From Nocardioides ungokensis (GTDB lineage: Bacteria; Actinomycetota; Actinomycetes; Propionibacteriales; Nocardioidaceae), in contig NZ_CP059164.1 in NCBI RefSeq assembly GCF_013466985.1, positions 372,001 to 436,000 of the forward strand: 64,000 bases of DNA. The letters are read 5' to 3'. Numbering within the stretch: the stretch's first letter is position 1; each line of letters begins with the position of its first letter. Shown here in pieces: positions 17,229 through 26,291 of the stretch. The translations under genes and the position numbers were made by a program. Below the pieces are notes generated by a model. The model saw only the letters and a list, made by a program, of their open reading frames with translations. It ran no database searches and was not told the origin of the DNA.

Positions 17229-18369
17229 ATGAGCACGGCACGCCGCGACGGGCGGGCCCGCGTGCTCGGCACGCTGAGCCGCTGGGGCCCGCTCTCGCAG
17301 GCCGAGCTCGCGCGGCGGGCTGCGCTCGCGCCGTCCACCGTCTCCGGCCTGGTCGCCGACCTGGCCGACGCCGGCGTCCTGGTCGAGCTGGCGGACCGCT
17401 CCGCGCCCGGTGCGCGGGGCGGCCGCCCGGCCACCCTGCTCACCCTGCACCGGTCCGCCGGCGTAGTGCTGGGCATCGACCTCGGGAAGGCCCACGTGCG
17501 GGTCGCGCTGGCCGACCTGGCGCACCGGGTCATCGGCGAGCGGAGCGTCCCGCTCGAGGCGGACGCCCCCGCGGACCACCACCTCGAGCTGGCCCGCGGC
17601 CTCGCCGACCGACCTGCTCGCCGAGGGTGCCCCGGGGGCGGACGTCGTGGGTGTGGGGTGCGGCTTCCCGGGCCCGGTGCGGGCCACTGGGGGCGGGGGC
17701 GTGGACCCGACGATCCTGCCGGGCTGGCGCGACGTGCGCCCGGTCGAGCGGCTGGAGGCGGTCTTCGGCACGGCCGCCGCGGTCGGCAACGACGCCAACC
17801 TCGGCGCCCTGAGCGAGTCGACCTGGGGCGCCGGCCGCGGCTGCTCGGAGCTGGCCTACGTCAAGGTCGCCACCGGGATCGGCGCCGGGCTGGTGCTGCG
17901 TGGCGAGCCGTTCGGGGGGTACGCCGGGACGGCCGGCGAGATCGGGCACGTGTCCCTGGACCCCGGCGGCCGGCGGTGCCGCTGCGGCAGCCGGGGGTGC
18001 CTGGAGGTGCTCGCCGGCGGGCAGGCGCTGCTGGCCCGCTCCGGGCGTGCCTCCGTGCGCGAGGTCGTGCACGCCGCCCTCGCGGGTGACGAGGCCTCTG
18101 CCGCCGCGATCGGCCGGACCGGCAGCTGGCTGGGGGTGGCCCTCGGTGGGCTCGCCAACCTGCTGAACCCGCAGCGGCTGGTCATCGGGGGCGAGGTCGC
18201 CGCCACCGGCGAGCTGCTGCTCGGACCGCTCCGAGCCGCCCTGGCGGGCTCGGTGCTCGGGTCCGCGGCCGCCGGCCTCGACGTGGTGGCCGGGGAGCTG
18301 GGCGAGCGGGCCGAGGTGATGGGCGCGGTGGCACTGGCGCTGCGGCTCGCGCGGCCGGTCCTGCCCTGA
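17229..18369 (+). CDS. ROK-family transcriptional regulator / sugar kinase-like protein (frameshifted)
   Basis: An N-terminal winged helix (SQAELARRAALAPSTVSGLV) is joined to a ROK domain with LGIDLGKAHVRVAL, VGNDANLGALSE, the glycine-rich GIGAGLVLRGE and the zinc motif CRCGSRGCLE. The two halves are in different frames. The first fails after GLAD at about 17609 and the second reads on as DLLAEGAPGADVVGVGCG, consistent with one extra C near 17610 (or two missing bases). Corrected, it is about 380 residues, normal for NagC/XylR-type regulators. Its position suggests control of the glucodextranase by a sugar ligand (inference). Confidence 0.8.
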
Positions 18370-18392
18370 CCGGCCCGCCCGATCCCGGCCGG

Positions 18393-18863
18393 CTACAGGT
18401 CCGCGAGCGGGCGCAGGTGGCGCTCGGCGATCGCGCGTCCCTTGGCCACCCGTCGGGCGTACTTCTCCTCGCCACCGAGGAACTCGGTGGCCATCCACGT
18501 CCTCACGACCTCCATCGCGAGGGCGGAGCCGATGATCTTCCCCCCGATGCAGAGCACATTGGTGTCGGAGTGGGACCGCGCCAGTCCCGCGCAGAACGGG
18601 TCCTGGCAGACGGCGGCGTCGACGCCCGCGACCCGGTTCGCGATCATCGCGCTGCCGTAGCCGACCCCGTCGACGAACACGCCCCGCTCCGCCTCGCCCC
18701 TGCCCACGGCCAGCGCGGCGGGGTAGACGTGGTCCGGCAGGTCGCAGGCGGTCTCGTCGGGCGCCCCGAAGTCGACGGTCTCGTGGCCCTCCCCGGTGAG
18801 CCACGCCTTGATCTCTTCCTTCAGTGCGAACCCGGCATGGTCGCTCGCCAGCGCAATCCTCAT
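18393..18863 (-). CDS. RpiB/LacAB-family sugar-phosphate isomerase
   Basis: This 156-residue protein has the RpiB fold: IALASDHAGFALK at the N-terminus, CDLPDHVYPAALAV, and HSDTNVLCIGGKIIG. The active-site loop reads VFVDGVGYG, whereas E. coli RpiB has ILICGTGIG. The catalytic Cys is therefore Asp65 and the following Thr is Val67, so ribose-5-phosphate isomerase activity should not be assumed. The start at ATG 18863 gives a family-length protein; the frame extends 23 codons further 5' without homology. It is divergent from moxR. Confidence 0.8.
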   Translation of the reverse strand: MRIALASDHAGFALKEEIKAWLTGEGHETVDFGAPDETACDLPDHVYPAALAVGRGEAERGVFVDGVGYGSAMIANRVAGVDAAVCQDPFCAGLARSHSDTNVLCIGGKIIGSALAMEVVRTWMATEFLGGEEKYARRVAKGRAIAERHLRPLADL

Positions 18864-18957
18864 GCCCCGAGACTCGCACCCGGGGGAGAGGACCGCCAGA
18901 CACCAGGCGTGCCGAGCCCGGCGGGTGGTCACAGCGCGTGGCGCCTACGCTCGTCGC

Positions 18958-19835
18958 GTGACCTCCGCCTGGTTCTCCTCTCCCTCCGACACCGCCGACC
19001 GCCTTGCGAGGTCCGGCTACCTCGCCGACGCGGCGACCGCGACGACGGCGTACCTCGCGGGCGCGCTGGAGAAGCCGCTCCTCGTCGAGGGTCCCGCGGG
19101 CGTCGGCAAGACCGAGCTGGCCAAGGCGGTCGCGCGGGCGACGGGCGCCGACCTGGTCCGGCTGCAGTGCTACGAGGGCCTGGACGAGGCGCGGGCGTTG
19201 TACGAGTGGAACTACAAGAAGCAGCTGCTGCGCATCCAAGCGTCGCAGGGTGACGACCGGTCCTGGTCGGAGACGCACGACGACATCTTCACCGACGAGT
19301 TCCTGCTGACCCGGCCGCTGCTCACGCGATCCGGCGCGCGGAGCCCACGGTCCTGCTCATCGACGAGGTCGACAAGACCGACGTCGAGGTCGAGGGTCTG
19401 CTGCTCGAGGTGCTCTCGGACTTTCAGGTCACGATCCCCGAGCTCGGCACCGTGGCCGCCGTACGCCGCCCCTTCGTGGTGCTGACCTCCAACGCGACCC
19501 GCGAGCTGTCCGAGGCGGTCAAGCGCCGCTGCCTCTACCTGCACCTGGACTATCCCGACGCCGAGCGGGAGCGGGAGATCGTGAGCTCCCAGGTCCCGGG
19601 CCTGGACGACCGCATCGCCGGGCAGCTGGTCGCGACCGTGGCGCGGCTCCGCGAGCTGGACCTGAAGAAGGCGCCGTCGATCGCGGAGTCCGTCGACTGG
19701 GCGCGGACCCTGATCGCGCTCGAGATCGGCGACCTGGACGAACAGGCGGTGGCCGACACCCTCGGCGTCGTCCTGAAGCACGCCTCCGACCAGGACCGCG
19801 CGGTCAGGGAGCTCAAGCTCGCCCGGCGGGCCTGA
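18958..19835 (+). CDS. MoxR-family AAA+ ATPase (frameshifted)
   Basis: This is a MoxR/RavA-type AAA+ chaperone of about 292 residues once corrected. Walker A GPAGVGKTELAKAVA lies in the first frame. A base is missing at about 19325-19327 (ctcacgcgatccgg, expected ...CTC ACG GCG ATC CGG), just before Walker B, which reads LLIDEVDKTD in the second frame. The remainder (VLTSNATRELSEAVKRRCLY) is intact. GTG 18958 is the start. The CoxE-like VWA gene follows after 14 bases; such ATPase/VWA pairs mature or remodel metalloenzymes and other complexes. The client is unknown here. Confidence 0.82.
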
Positions 19836-19849
19836 GCCGGGAGGTCGTC

Positions 19850-21226
19850 GTGTCGCTGGTCGGTTCCCACATCGCGTTCCTCGAGGCGCTGCGCGGCGCG
19901 GGGCTGCCGGTGTCCCTGGCCGAGGACCTCGACGCGATCGCCGCGCTGAGCGCCCTGCCGTGGGACCACCGCGAGACGGTCAGGGACGCGTACGCCGCCA
20001 CGCTGGTCAAGAAGCACTCGCAGCGGCCCACCTTCGACAGCCTCTTCGACCTCTACTTCCCGCGCCTGGTCGGGGAGGGGGCGGCCGCGGCCGCGACTGC
20101 TGAGGCCGGCGACGACGGTGGCACGGTCCGTGACAACGCCGCGGCCCTCTCGGCGTTCCGCACCGAGCTCGCCGCGGCGCTCGAGGCCGACGATCGGCAG
20201 GCCCTCCAGCGCCTCGCGGTCGAGATGGTCGGCCGGTTCGGGGCGATGCCAGGCCGCGGCCCGGGGTTGTCGTCGTGGTCGGCCTACACCGCCCTCCAGC
20301 GGGTGTCTCCCGCCGAGCTCACCGACCGGATCGTCCAGTCGTTGTTGAGCGAGGGGCGCGTCGAGGAGGAGGCGACCCGCGTCGCCGGCCGCCGGATCGG
20401 CGGCTTCACCCGGCTGGTGGAGGACGACGCCCGCCGGCGGATCGCCGAGGAGAAGGGCGCCGACCACGTCGCCGACGTGGCGCTGCGTCCGACCATCGAC
20501 CGGATCGACTTCACCTCGGCGCGCAAGGCGGACCTCGAGGAGATGCGGCGCGAGATCTACCCGCTGGCCCGGCGGCTCGCCACCCGGCTGACCCAGGAGC
20601 ACCACGCCCGGCGGCGCGGGCCGCTGGACTTCCGGCGTACCGTCCGGGCGTCGATCTCCACCGGCGGCGTCCCCCTGGTCACCCACCACAAGCCGAAGCG
20701 CCCGCACCGCACCGAGCTCGTCGTGCTCTGCGACGTGAGCGGCTCGGTCGCCAACTTCGCCCAGTTCACGCTGCTGCTCGTCTTCGCGCTGCGCGACCAG
20801 TTCCAGAACCTGCGGGCCTTCACGTTCGTCGACGACGTCCACGAGGTGACCGGCCACTTCCGGCCGGGCGCGGACGTCGCGGACGTGATGGCCGACCTCG
20901 CGGCCAGCACCGCCCATGCCGCGCTGTGGGGGCGCACCAACTACGGGCGCGCCTTCTCGACGTTCGCCGAGCGGTTCCCCGACGCCCTCGGGCCGAAGTC
21001 CTCGCTGCTCGTCCTCGGCGACGCGCGCTCCAACTACAGCGACCTCTCCCTGCCGGTGCTGAAGGACCTGGCCGGCTCGGCGCGGCACGCCTGGTGGCTC
21101 AACCCCGAGCACCGTCGGCACTGGAACACCGGCGACTCCGCGGCGGGGAGGTACGCCGAGGTGGTGCCGATGGTGGAGTGCCGCAACCTCACGCAGCTCG
21201 GCGAGTTCGTCCACGACATCCTCTGA
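19850..21226 (+). CDS. CoxE-like VWA-domain protein
   Basis: This 458-residue protein carries a C-terminal von Willebrand A domain with the MIDAS motif CDVSGSVANFA at about residue 299, preceded by an alpha-helical CoxE-type region (VSLAEDLDAIAAL, DFRRTVRASISTGGVPL). GGGAGG precedes the GTG start. It is the partner of the MoxR ATPase immediately upstream. No CO dehydrogenase genes are nearby, so the name reflects family only. Confidence 0.85.
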   Translation: MSLVGSHIAFLEALRGAGLPVSLAEDLDAIAALSALPWDHRETVRDAYAATLVKKHSQRPTFDSLFDLYFPRLVGEGAAAAATAEAGDDGGTVRDNAAALSAFRTELAAALEADDRQALQRLAVEMVGRFGAMPGRGPGLSSWSAYTALQRVSPAELTDRIVQSLLSEGRVEEEATRVAGRRIGGFTRLVEDDARRRIAEEKGADHVADVALRPTIDRIDFTSARKADLEEMRREIYPLARRLATRLTQEHHARRRGPLDFRRTVRASISTGGVPLVTHHKPKRPHRTELVVLCDVSGSVANFAQFTLLLVFALRDQFQNLRAFTFVDDVHEVTGHFRPGADVADVMADLAASTAHAALWGRTNYGRAFSTFAERFPDALGPKSSLLVLGDARSNYSDLSLPVLKDLAGSARHAWWLNPEHRRHWNTGDSAAGRYAEVVPMVECRNLTQLGEFVHDIL

Positions 21227-21245
21227 CCCGCACCGGGCGGGAACC

Positions 21246-22742
21246 CTACGGCGCCCGGGTGATCTGGAAGACCTGGCTGGTCACCGTCACGTCGGCCGCG
21301 CCCGGCCCGGCGAGGAAGCCGTGGTGGCGCAGGCTGTGCAGCTGCTCGACCAGGGACGGGTCGTCGGAGGCGTCCACCGCGGCCGCGCCGTGGGTGTAGT
21401 GCGTCAGGCTGTGGCTGTCGCCGATCCCGGTGCCGGGATCGTCGAAGTGACAGGTGACCTGCTGGGGCGAGTCGGGGTTCTCCTCGCCGTCGAGCAGCGG
21501 CACGACGTCACCGTGGTTCTCCAGCGAGAGCACGTGCGTCCCGGGTGGGAAGCCGTCCACCTGCGCCGTCGGCGACCCCGCGGTGACGACGTTCGTCACG
21601 TCGAAGTCGCTGCCGTTGCCGAGGATCGCCGCCGCCTCCATGCCTCCCTGGGAGTGACCCGCCAGGAGCACCGGGTCGTGCGGCCCGATGCCGGCGTCGT
21701 GCATCGCCTGCAGGATGCCGCCGAGGTAGGCGTTGTCGTGGCGGCCGACCAGCTGGAGGTTGGTGCCCATGTCGCGCACGTCGCCGTCCTGGGTCCACGG
21801 CAGCGTGGTCATGTCGTCGGTGCCCGGCAGGTACACGATGTGGCGGACCTGCCCGTCGCCGAGGTGGATCGTCTGGATCTCGACGGTGCCGTTGGCGCCC
21901 GGGTGCTGCACGTCGGACAGCTCGTTGACCTCGTCGAGGTGCGCCAGGACGTCGGAGAGGCTGCCCGGCCGGGTGTGCCCGCCGGTCGTGGTCAGGTCGG
22001 TGCCGTGCACCACGAAGCCGCCGTCGTCGCCGTACAGCGCGGCCAGGGTGCCGGCCGCCGACTCGGTGTCGGGGGTGAACGCCGGGATCCCGAACGGCCC
22101 GCCCGGCAGGCCGGGGGTCGTCCCGTCCCACAGCCCGTCGAGCAGCCCGCCGCCCCCGTTGACCAGGTGCTGGACCAGGGCTGGGTGGTCCATCAGCCAG
22201 GACTGGGTGGCGGCGCCCGCGCCGGCGCCGCCCCGGCGCAGCTGTTGCTGCAGCCCGGGCGGCAGGTGCTGCCAGGTCAGCAGCGCCAGCGGCCCGGCGG
22301 TGACAGCGACCGTGAGCAGGGCCGGTACTGTCGGGATCAGGGCGGACCCGGAGGCGCGGCCCACGAGGTAGTCGACGGCCTCGAACGTCGCGTGCACGAT
22401 CTCGTCGGCGTCCTGGAGCACCCGCACGGTAACCCGGACCAGGATCGCGTCGGTCTCCCAGCCCAGTGACTCGGCGAGCAGTCCGTCGGGACCGGTCGTG
22501 GCGTCGAGGACCGCTCCCTCCACCGCGGCGAACGTCACCGGTGAGAGCACCGCGGACGCCACCAGGTCGCCGTCGGCCAGGATGCGTGCGCCCAGCCCGG
22601 CCCAGCCGCGCATCCGGTCGCCGGCGGTGTCGTACGTCGTGGCGAGCTCGAGCACCGCGGCGTACGTCGCGGCCAGGCCCGCCGATCCGCCGGTGACCCC
22701 GGTGATCGCGACGGGGCCGCCGTCGCGGCTCTCGGCCGTCAC
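21246..22742 (-). CDS. Alpha/beta hydrolase with N-terminal WxG-bearing helical region; possible T7SS-associated effector
   Basis: The 498-residue protein has a helical N-terminal region (about 20-130) containing RGWAGLG (Trp47-x-Gly49), then a hydrophobic Ala/Leu segment (VPALLTVAVTAGPLALL). A C-terminal serine-hydrolase domain has nucleophile motif AGHSQGGM (Ser364), likely acid in NHGDVVP (about Asp412) and likely His in DSHSLTHY (about His444). GTG 22742 overlaps the stop of the preceding gene (GTGA), so it is third in a coupled operon with a WxG helical protein and a possible EspG-like protein. It resembles in concept the hydrolase (PE-PPE) domains of mycobacterial ESX substrates. Secretion is inference. 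Confidence 0.7.
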   Translation of the reverse strand: MTAESRDGGPVAITGVTGGSAGLAATYAAVLELATTYDTAGDRMRGWAGLGARILADGDLVASAVLSPVTFAAVEGAVLDATTGPDGLLAESLGWETDAILVRVTVRVLQDADEIVHATFEAVDYLVGRASGSALIPTVPALLTVAVTAGPLALLTWQHLPPGLQQQLRRGGAGAGAATQSWLMDHPALVQHLVNGGGGLLDGLWDGTTPGLPGGPFGIPAFTPDTESAAGTLAALYGDDGGFVVHGTDLTTTGGHTRPGSLSDVLAHLDEVNELSDVQHPGANGTVEIQTIHLGDGQVRHIVYLPGTDDMTTLPWTQDGDVRDMGTNLQLVGRHDNAYLGGILQAMHDAGIGPHDPVLLAGHSQGGMEAAAILGNGSDFDVTNVVTAGSPTAQVDGFPPGTHVLSLENHGDVVPLLDGEENPDSPQQVTCHFDDPGTGIGDSHSLTHYTHGAAAVDASDDPSLVEQLHSLRHHGFLAGPGAADVTVTSQVFQITRAP

Positions 22743-23623
22743 GACCGGACCTCCACGACGAGCCGCGCCACCTCGGCGCCCAGCCGCAACGGCGCGACGG
22801 GCTGGAGACGGACGCGGGGTTGCCCGTCGCGGAACTGCGGCACCAGCGCGCGCCAGCCGTCGGGGAAGAGCAGCCAGGAGACCCAGCCGATCCGCCGGGC
22901 ACCGCGGGTGCCGACCCCGGCCACGACCGTGCGCATCCTGCCCACCGCCGCGGCGTGCAGCCGGCGCACCTGCGCATCGGTCGTCGCCGGCCCGAGAGGG
23001 ACCGGGTCGTCGTCGACGTGGACCCCGCCGGCGTGGCGTCGCTCCAGGTCGGCCAGCACGTCCTCGCGGTGCAGCCGCAACGCCGCCCCGCTGCCGAGCA
23101 GCAGCTCGTGGGGGAGGTCGACCACCGCGGCGGGTGGGGGCCCGGGCGCCGACGGGGTCCGCACGGTCACGGCACGGGCGAGCTCGACCTGCCACAGGTC
23201 GTCGTCGTGCCACCCGAGCTCGAGCAGCCGGCCCCCGGCGGTGGACAGGCTCGCCACCCGACCACAACGACGCCGCTGCCAGGAGTGCAGGTGGACGAAC
23301 CCGGCGGGGGCGTCCGAGCGGCGGACGGACACGTCCACGTCGACCAGGACCTCGGGGTAGCCGAGGACCGCCCACGCGCCGACGACCTCGGGGTCGATCC
23401 GGCCGTCCGGCGTCACCAGGTGGTGGCGACGCAGCTCTGCGACGGGATCCTGCGCGTCGGCCGAGGGACGGCGCCCGCGCTCCCAGGGCAGCGGGGTGCC
23501 GGTGCGGTCCGCGAGGTGCTCGACGGCGGCCCGCGAGAGCCGGAGCCTGCGCGGCAGCCGGAGGGCCGGCTCCGCCGGAGGAGCGACGGTGCGGCCGTCC
23601 GCGGCGAGGGTCACGGCGACCAT
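22739..23623 (-). CDS. Uncharacterised protein, possible EspG-like type VII secretion chaperone, 294 aa
   Basis: This soluble protein has no signal peptide. It is built of mixed alpha/beta segments with LRLPRRLRLSRAAVEHLADR near the N-terminus, GAWAVLGYPEVLVDVDVSV, and HLHSWQRRRCGRVASLSTAG in the middle. Size and the hydrophobic beta-strand after a helical N-terminus are compatible with EspG (ESX secretion-associated, PF14011), but I cannot claim a firm match. The strongest argument is position: the start shares a base with the stop of a WxG helical protein (TGATG) and the stop overlaps the hydrolase start (GTGA). If EspG-like, it would chaperone those neighbours. Confidence 0.55.
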   Translation of the reverse strand: MVAVTLAADGRTVAPPAEPALRLPRRLRLSRAAVEHLADRTGTPLPWERGRRPSADAQDPVAELRRHHLVTPDGRIDPEVVGAWAVLGYPEVLVDVDVSVRRSDAPAGFVHLHSWQRRRCGRVASLSTAGGRLLELGWHDDDLWQVELARAVTVRTPSAPGPPPAAVVDLPHELLLGSGAALRLHREDVLADLERRHAGGVHVDDDPVPLGPATTDAQVRRLHAAAVGRMRTVVAGVGTRGARRIGWVSWLLFPDGWRALVPQFRDGQPRVRLQPVAPLRLGAEVARLVVEVRS

Positions 23624-24069
23624 CAGGGCAGCCCCGGCAGGTCGACCTCGAGCCACTCCTTGCTGCCCCGCGGTGGTGGGACGAAGCGGTCCAGCATCTC
23701 GTCGACGGGGTCGGGCAGGACGTGCCGGACCCCGTCGAGCAGGTCGTGGCGGAGGGCGGCCAGCCGGTCGCGGGCGCCCGCCACGAGGGCGCGCACCCGG
23801 CGCTCGACGGCGGCGATCAGCTCCTCGAGGCGGTCGACCTCGGCCGCGTGGCGATCGAGCGCCTCCGCCGCGTCCTCGTGGAGCGACGCGGTCCGCCTCA
23901 GGGCTGCCGCCCGGTCGTGCGACCGGCGCCGCATCGCGTCGGCCGCCAGGCCGCTCCAGTGCACGCGCTCTGCCCGGGCGGCGAGACGGTCGGCCTCCTG
24001 ACGGATGTCGGCCGCCTGGTCCCGCATCGCCCGGGCGAGGCCGCGGAGGACGCGGGTGTCGCCGTACAT
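23623..24069 (-). CDS. WxG helical protein (ESAT-6/WXG100-like), 148 aa
   Basis: The protein is almost entirely helical and Ala/Arg/Glu-rich. The WSG turn (Trp38-Ser39-Gly40, in ERVHWSGLAADAM) sits between two long helices, as in WXG100 proteins. It is longer than a typical 100-residue member, with a C-terminal tail VPPPRGSKEWLEVDLPGLP. No C-terminal YxxxD/E secretion motif is seen. ATG 24069 starts 53 residues after an open but non-coding-like upstream stretch. It is first in the operon with the EspG-like and hydrolase genes. Confidence 0.65.
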   Translation of the reverse strand: MYGDTRVLRGLARAMRDQAADIRQEADRLAARAERVHWSGLAADAMRRRSHDRAAALRRTASLHEDAAEALDRHAAEVDRLEELIAAVERRVRALVAGARDRLAALRHDLLDGVRHVLPDPVDEMLDRFVPPPRGSKEWLEVDLPGLP

Positions 24070-24218
24070 CTCGTGCTCCTCGGGTCGGGTGACGGCATGC
24101 TGCTCCCGGCCCGGAGGCGGCGCAACGCCGGTGCGGCAGCGCTGTGGACGGCCGTTCCGGGAAGCGGGGGCCGATAGACTGCGTGCTCGCCGCCCCTGCA
24201 ATTGCACGAGGTGACCTC

Positions 24219-25730
24219 TTGTCGTTCGACGTCCACCAGCTCGACACATTCCTGCTGGTGGGTTCCGCGGTCACCCTGCTCGCGATCCTCGCCGTCCGGT
24301 TCTCCTCGAGCGCCGGGCTGCCCAGCCTGCTGGTCTACCTGCTGATGGGCGTGGCGCTGGGCGAGTCGGGACTCGGCATCCACTTCGAGAACGCCGAGCT
24401 CGCCCACTCCCTGGGCTTCGCCGCGCTCGCGGTCATCCTGGCCGAGGGCGGCCTGACCACCCGCTGGAGCGAGGCCCGTCCCTCCATGCGGCTCGGCCTC
24501 TCGCTCGCGACGATCGGCGTCTGCGTCTCGGTCGCGGTGGTGGCGCTGGCCGGGCACTACTTGCTCGGCCTGTCCTGGGAGCTCGCCGTGCTCCTCGGCG
24601 CGGTCACCTCCCCGACGGACGCGGCCGCGGTCTTCTCGGTGCTCCGCGTGGTCCCGCTGCCGCGGAGGCTGGTCGGGGCGCTGGAGGCCGAGTCCGGCCT
24701 GAACGACGCCCCCACCGTCGTCCTGGTGACGCTGATCTCCACCGGCGCGGTGTCCGACCACGGGCTGCTGGGCACGGGCGGCATCGTGGCCTACGAGCTG
24801 CTGGCCGGCACCGGCTTCGGCCTGCTCTGCGGGTTCGGCGGTGCGTGGGTGATGCGCCGGGCCGCGCTGCCGTCCTCGGGCCTCTACCCGCTCGCCGTGC
24901 TCACGCTGACCTTCCTGGCGTACGGCGCCGCCGCCACCGCGCACGGCTCCGGCTTCGCCGCGGTGTACGTCGCCGCGCTGGTGCTGGGCAACATGGAGCT
25001 GCCCCACCGTGCGGCCACCCGCTCCTTCGCGGAGGGCGTGGCCTGGCTCGCCCAGATCGGCCTCTTCGTGATGCTGGGCCTGCTGCTGTCCCCGGCGCGG
25101 ATCAGCCTGTCGACGGTCGGGCTCGCCATCGTGGCCGGGCTGGTGCTGACCTTCGTGGCACGTCCGGTGTCGGTGGTGGTCAGCTCGGTCGTGCAGCGGA
25201 TGTCCTGGCGCGAGCTGTCCTTCCTGTCGTGGGCGGGGCTGCGCGGCGCGGTGCCCATCGTCCTCACGACCATCCCGCTGGCCGAGGGGGTCGAGGGCGC
25301 CACCCGGCTCTTCGACCTGGTCTTCGTCATGGTCGTGATCTACACGATGCTGACCGGTCCGACCCTGCCGATGGTGGCGCGACTGCTGAAGGTCGCGCGG
25401 CGCTCGGAGCCCCGCGGGCTGGAGATGGAGGCCGCGCCGCTGGAGCGGATCGCGGCCGACCTGCTGCAGGTCACGATCAGCCCCGTCTCACGGATGCACG
25501 GGGTGGAGGTGGGCGAGCTGCGGCTGCCCAAGGGGGTCTCGGTGAGCATGGTGATCCGGGACGGGGAGACGCTGGTCCCGGAGCGTCGCACGGTGCTGCG
25601 GCACGGCGACGACCTGCTGGTCGTGACCCCGCGCCGGCTCCGCGACCAGACCGAGCAGCGGCTGCGCCAGGTCAGCGAGGGCGGGCGGCTGGCCCAGTGG
25701 CTGGGACGGCCTCCGCACCGGCCGGCCTGA
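24219..25730 (+). CDS. Potassium/proton antiporter (CPA family, NhaP2-like) with C-terminal TrkA_C domain
   Basis: The 503-residue protein has about 12 transmembrane segments of a cation/proton antiporter, including the ion-binding region TSPTDAAAVFSVL and ESGLNDAPTVVL. A cytoplasmic TrkA_C (RCK-C) domain follows (GVEVGELRLPKGVSVSMVIR to LLVVTPRRLRDQTE). The start is taken as TTG 24219 because GAGGTGA lies just upstream and it gives a family-like N-terminus (LSFDVHQLDTFLLVGSAV); GTG 24183 is possible. It is divergent from the WxG operon, with about 150 bases between. Confidence 0.88.
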   Translation: MSFDVHQLDTFLLVGSAVTLLAILAVRFSSSAGLPSLLVYLLMGVALGESGLGIHFENAELAHSLGFAALAVILAEGGLTTRWSEARPSMRLGLSLATIGVCVSVAVVALAGHYLLGLSWELAVLLGAVTSPTDAAAVFSVLRVVPLPRRLVGALEAESGLNDAPTVVLVTLISTGAVSDHGLLGTGGIVAYELLAGTGFGLLCGFGGAWVMRRAALPSSGLYPLAVLTLTFLAYGAAATAHGSGFAAVYVAALVLGNMELPHRAATRSFAEGVAWLAQIGLFVMLGLLLSPARISLSTVGLAIVAGLVLTFVARPVSVVVSSVVQRMSWRELSFLSWAGLRGAVPIVLTTIPLAEGVEGATRLFDLVFVMVVIYTMLTGPTLPMVARLLKVARRSEPRGLEMEAAPLERIAADLLQVTISPVSRMHGVEVGELRLPKGVSVSMVIRDGETLVPERRTVLRHGDDLLVVTPRRLRDQTEQRLRQVSEGGRLAQWLGRPPHRPA

Positions 25731-25747
25731 TGGAAGCCGGCCTGTCA

Positions 25748-25786
25748 GCCCAGCCCGTCGGCCCAGCCCGTCGGCCCAGCCCGTCA
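25748..25786. repeat. 13-bp tandem repeat, three copies
   Basis: The unit gcccagcccgtcg is repeated at 25748, 25761 and 25774 (last base changed). It fills the gap between two convergent genes, and the third copy supplies the stop codon of the LytR_C gene (TGA, 25784-25786 on the minus strand). Confidence 0.9.
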
Positions 25787-26290
25787 ACCCAGGGGAGGGC
25801 TGCAGATCACGGCGTCGGCGCGGGCGACCACGAAGTGCGGTCCCTTGCGGAGCTTGGTGAAGCCGTCACCCACCACCACGTTGATGCCGCTGCCGGGGCC
25901 CTTCTTCTTCACGACCTTGTGCGCCGGTCCGAAGCGGCTCTCGACCAGCCTCACGGCCGGGTTGTGCGGGTCGGTCGTCCAGATCTGGACGAACGGGACC
26001 TTGCTCTTGCCGGGGGCGTCGCCGACGTCACCCTCCTGGAACCCCTGGTCGGTGAAGAACTGCATCGTGGTGCCGGCCAGGCCGTTGCGGGTGCCGGCGT
26101 TGTAGACGCTGACGATGATCTCGCTGGGGTAGACCTTGTCGCCCTTGCTGATCTTCTGGTCCTCGCAGAGGGGCGCGGCCACCTTCTTCGGGAAGGGGGC
26201 GGTGACGGCCTTCCAGCCCCACACAGCGCCGAGCACGAGGATGAAGCAGAGGACGCCGATCGTCGCTGCCGACCTGACCCCCGCCCGCAC
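25784..26290 (-). CDS. LytR C-terminal domain-containing membrane protein
   Basis: This 168-residue protein has an N-terminal membrane anchor (SAATIGVLCFILVLGAVWGW) and an extracytoplasmic LytR_C domain (PF13399) of the VSVYNAGTRNGLAGTTMQFF type with GINVVVGDGFTKL near the end. The GTG at 26290 follows the stop of the conserved 98-residue protein by one base, so the two are an operon. LytR_C proteins are thought to act at the cell wall; the exact role is unknown. Confidence 0.8.
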   Translation of the reverse strand: MRAGVRSAATIGVLCFILVLGAVWGWKAVTAPFPKKVAAPLCEDQKISKGDKVYPSEIIVSVYNAGTRNGLAGTTMQFFTDQGFQEGDVGDAPGKSKVPFVQIWTTDPHNPAVRLVESRFGPAHKVVKKKGPGSGINVVVGDGFTKLRKGPHFVVARADAVICSPPLG

Positions 26291-26291
26291 G

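Noticed and set aside
13869..17798. A very long open minus-strand frame running from the 13479 gene up through the glucodextranase and ROK genes
   Set aside because: It is antisense to the glucodextranase and has the Val/Gly/Arg/His-rich composition of a GC-driven shadow. Only its last 130 codons (from 13868), beyond the glucodextranase, look coding.
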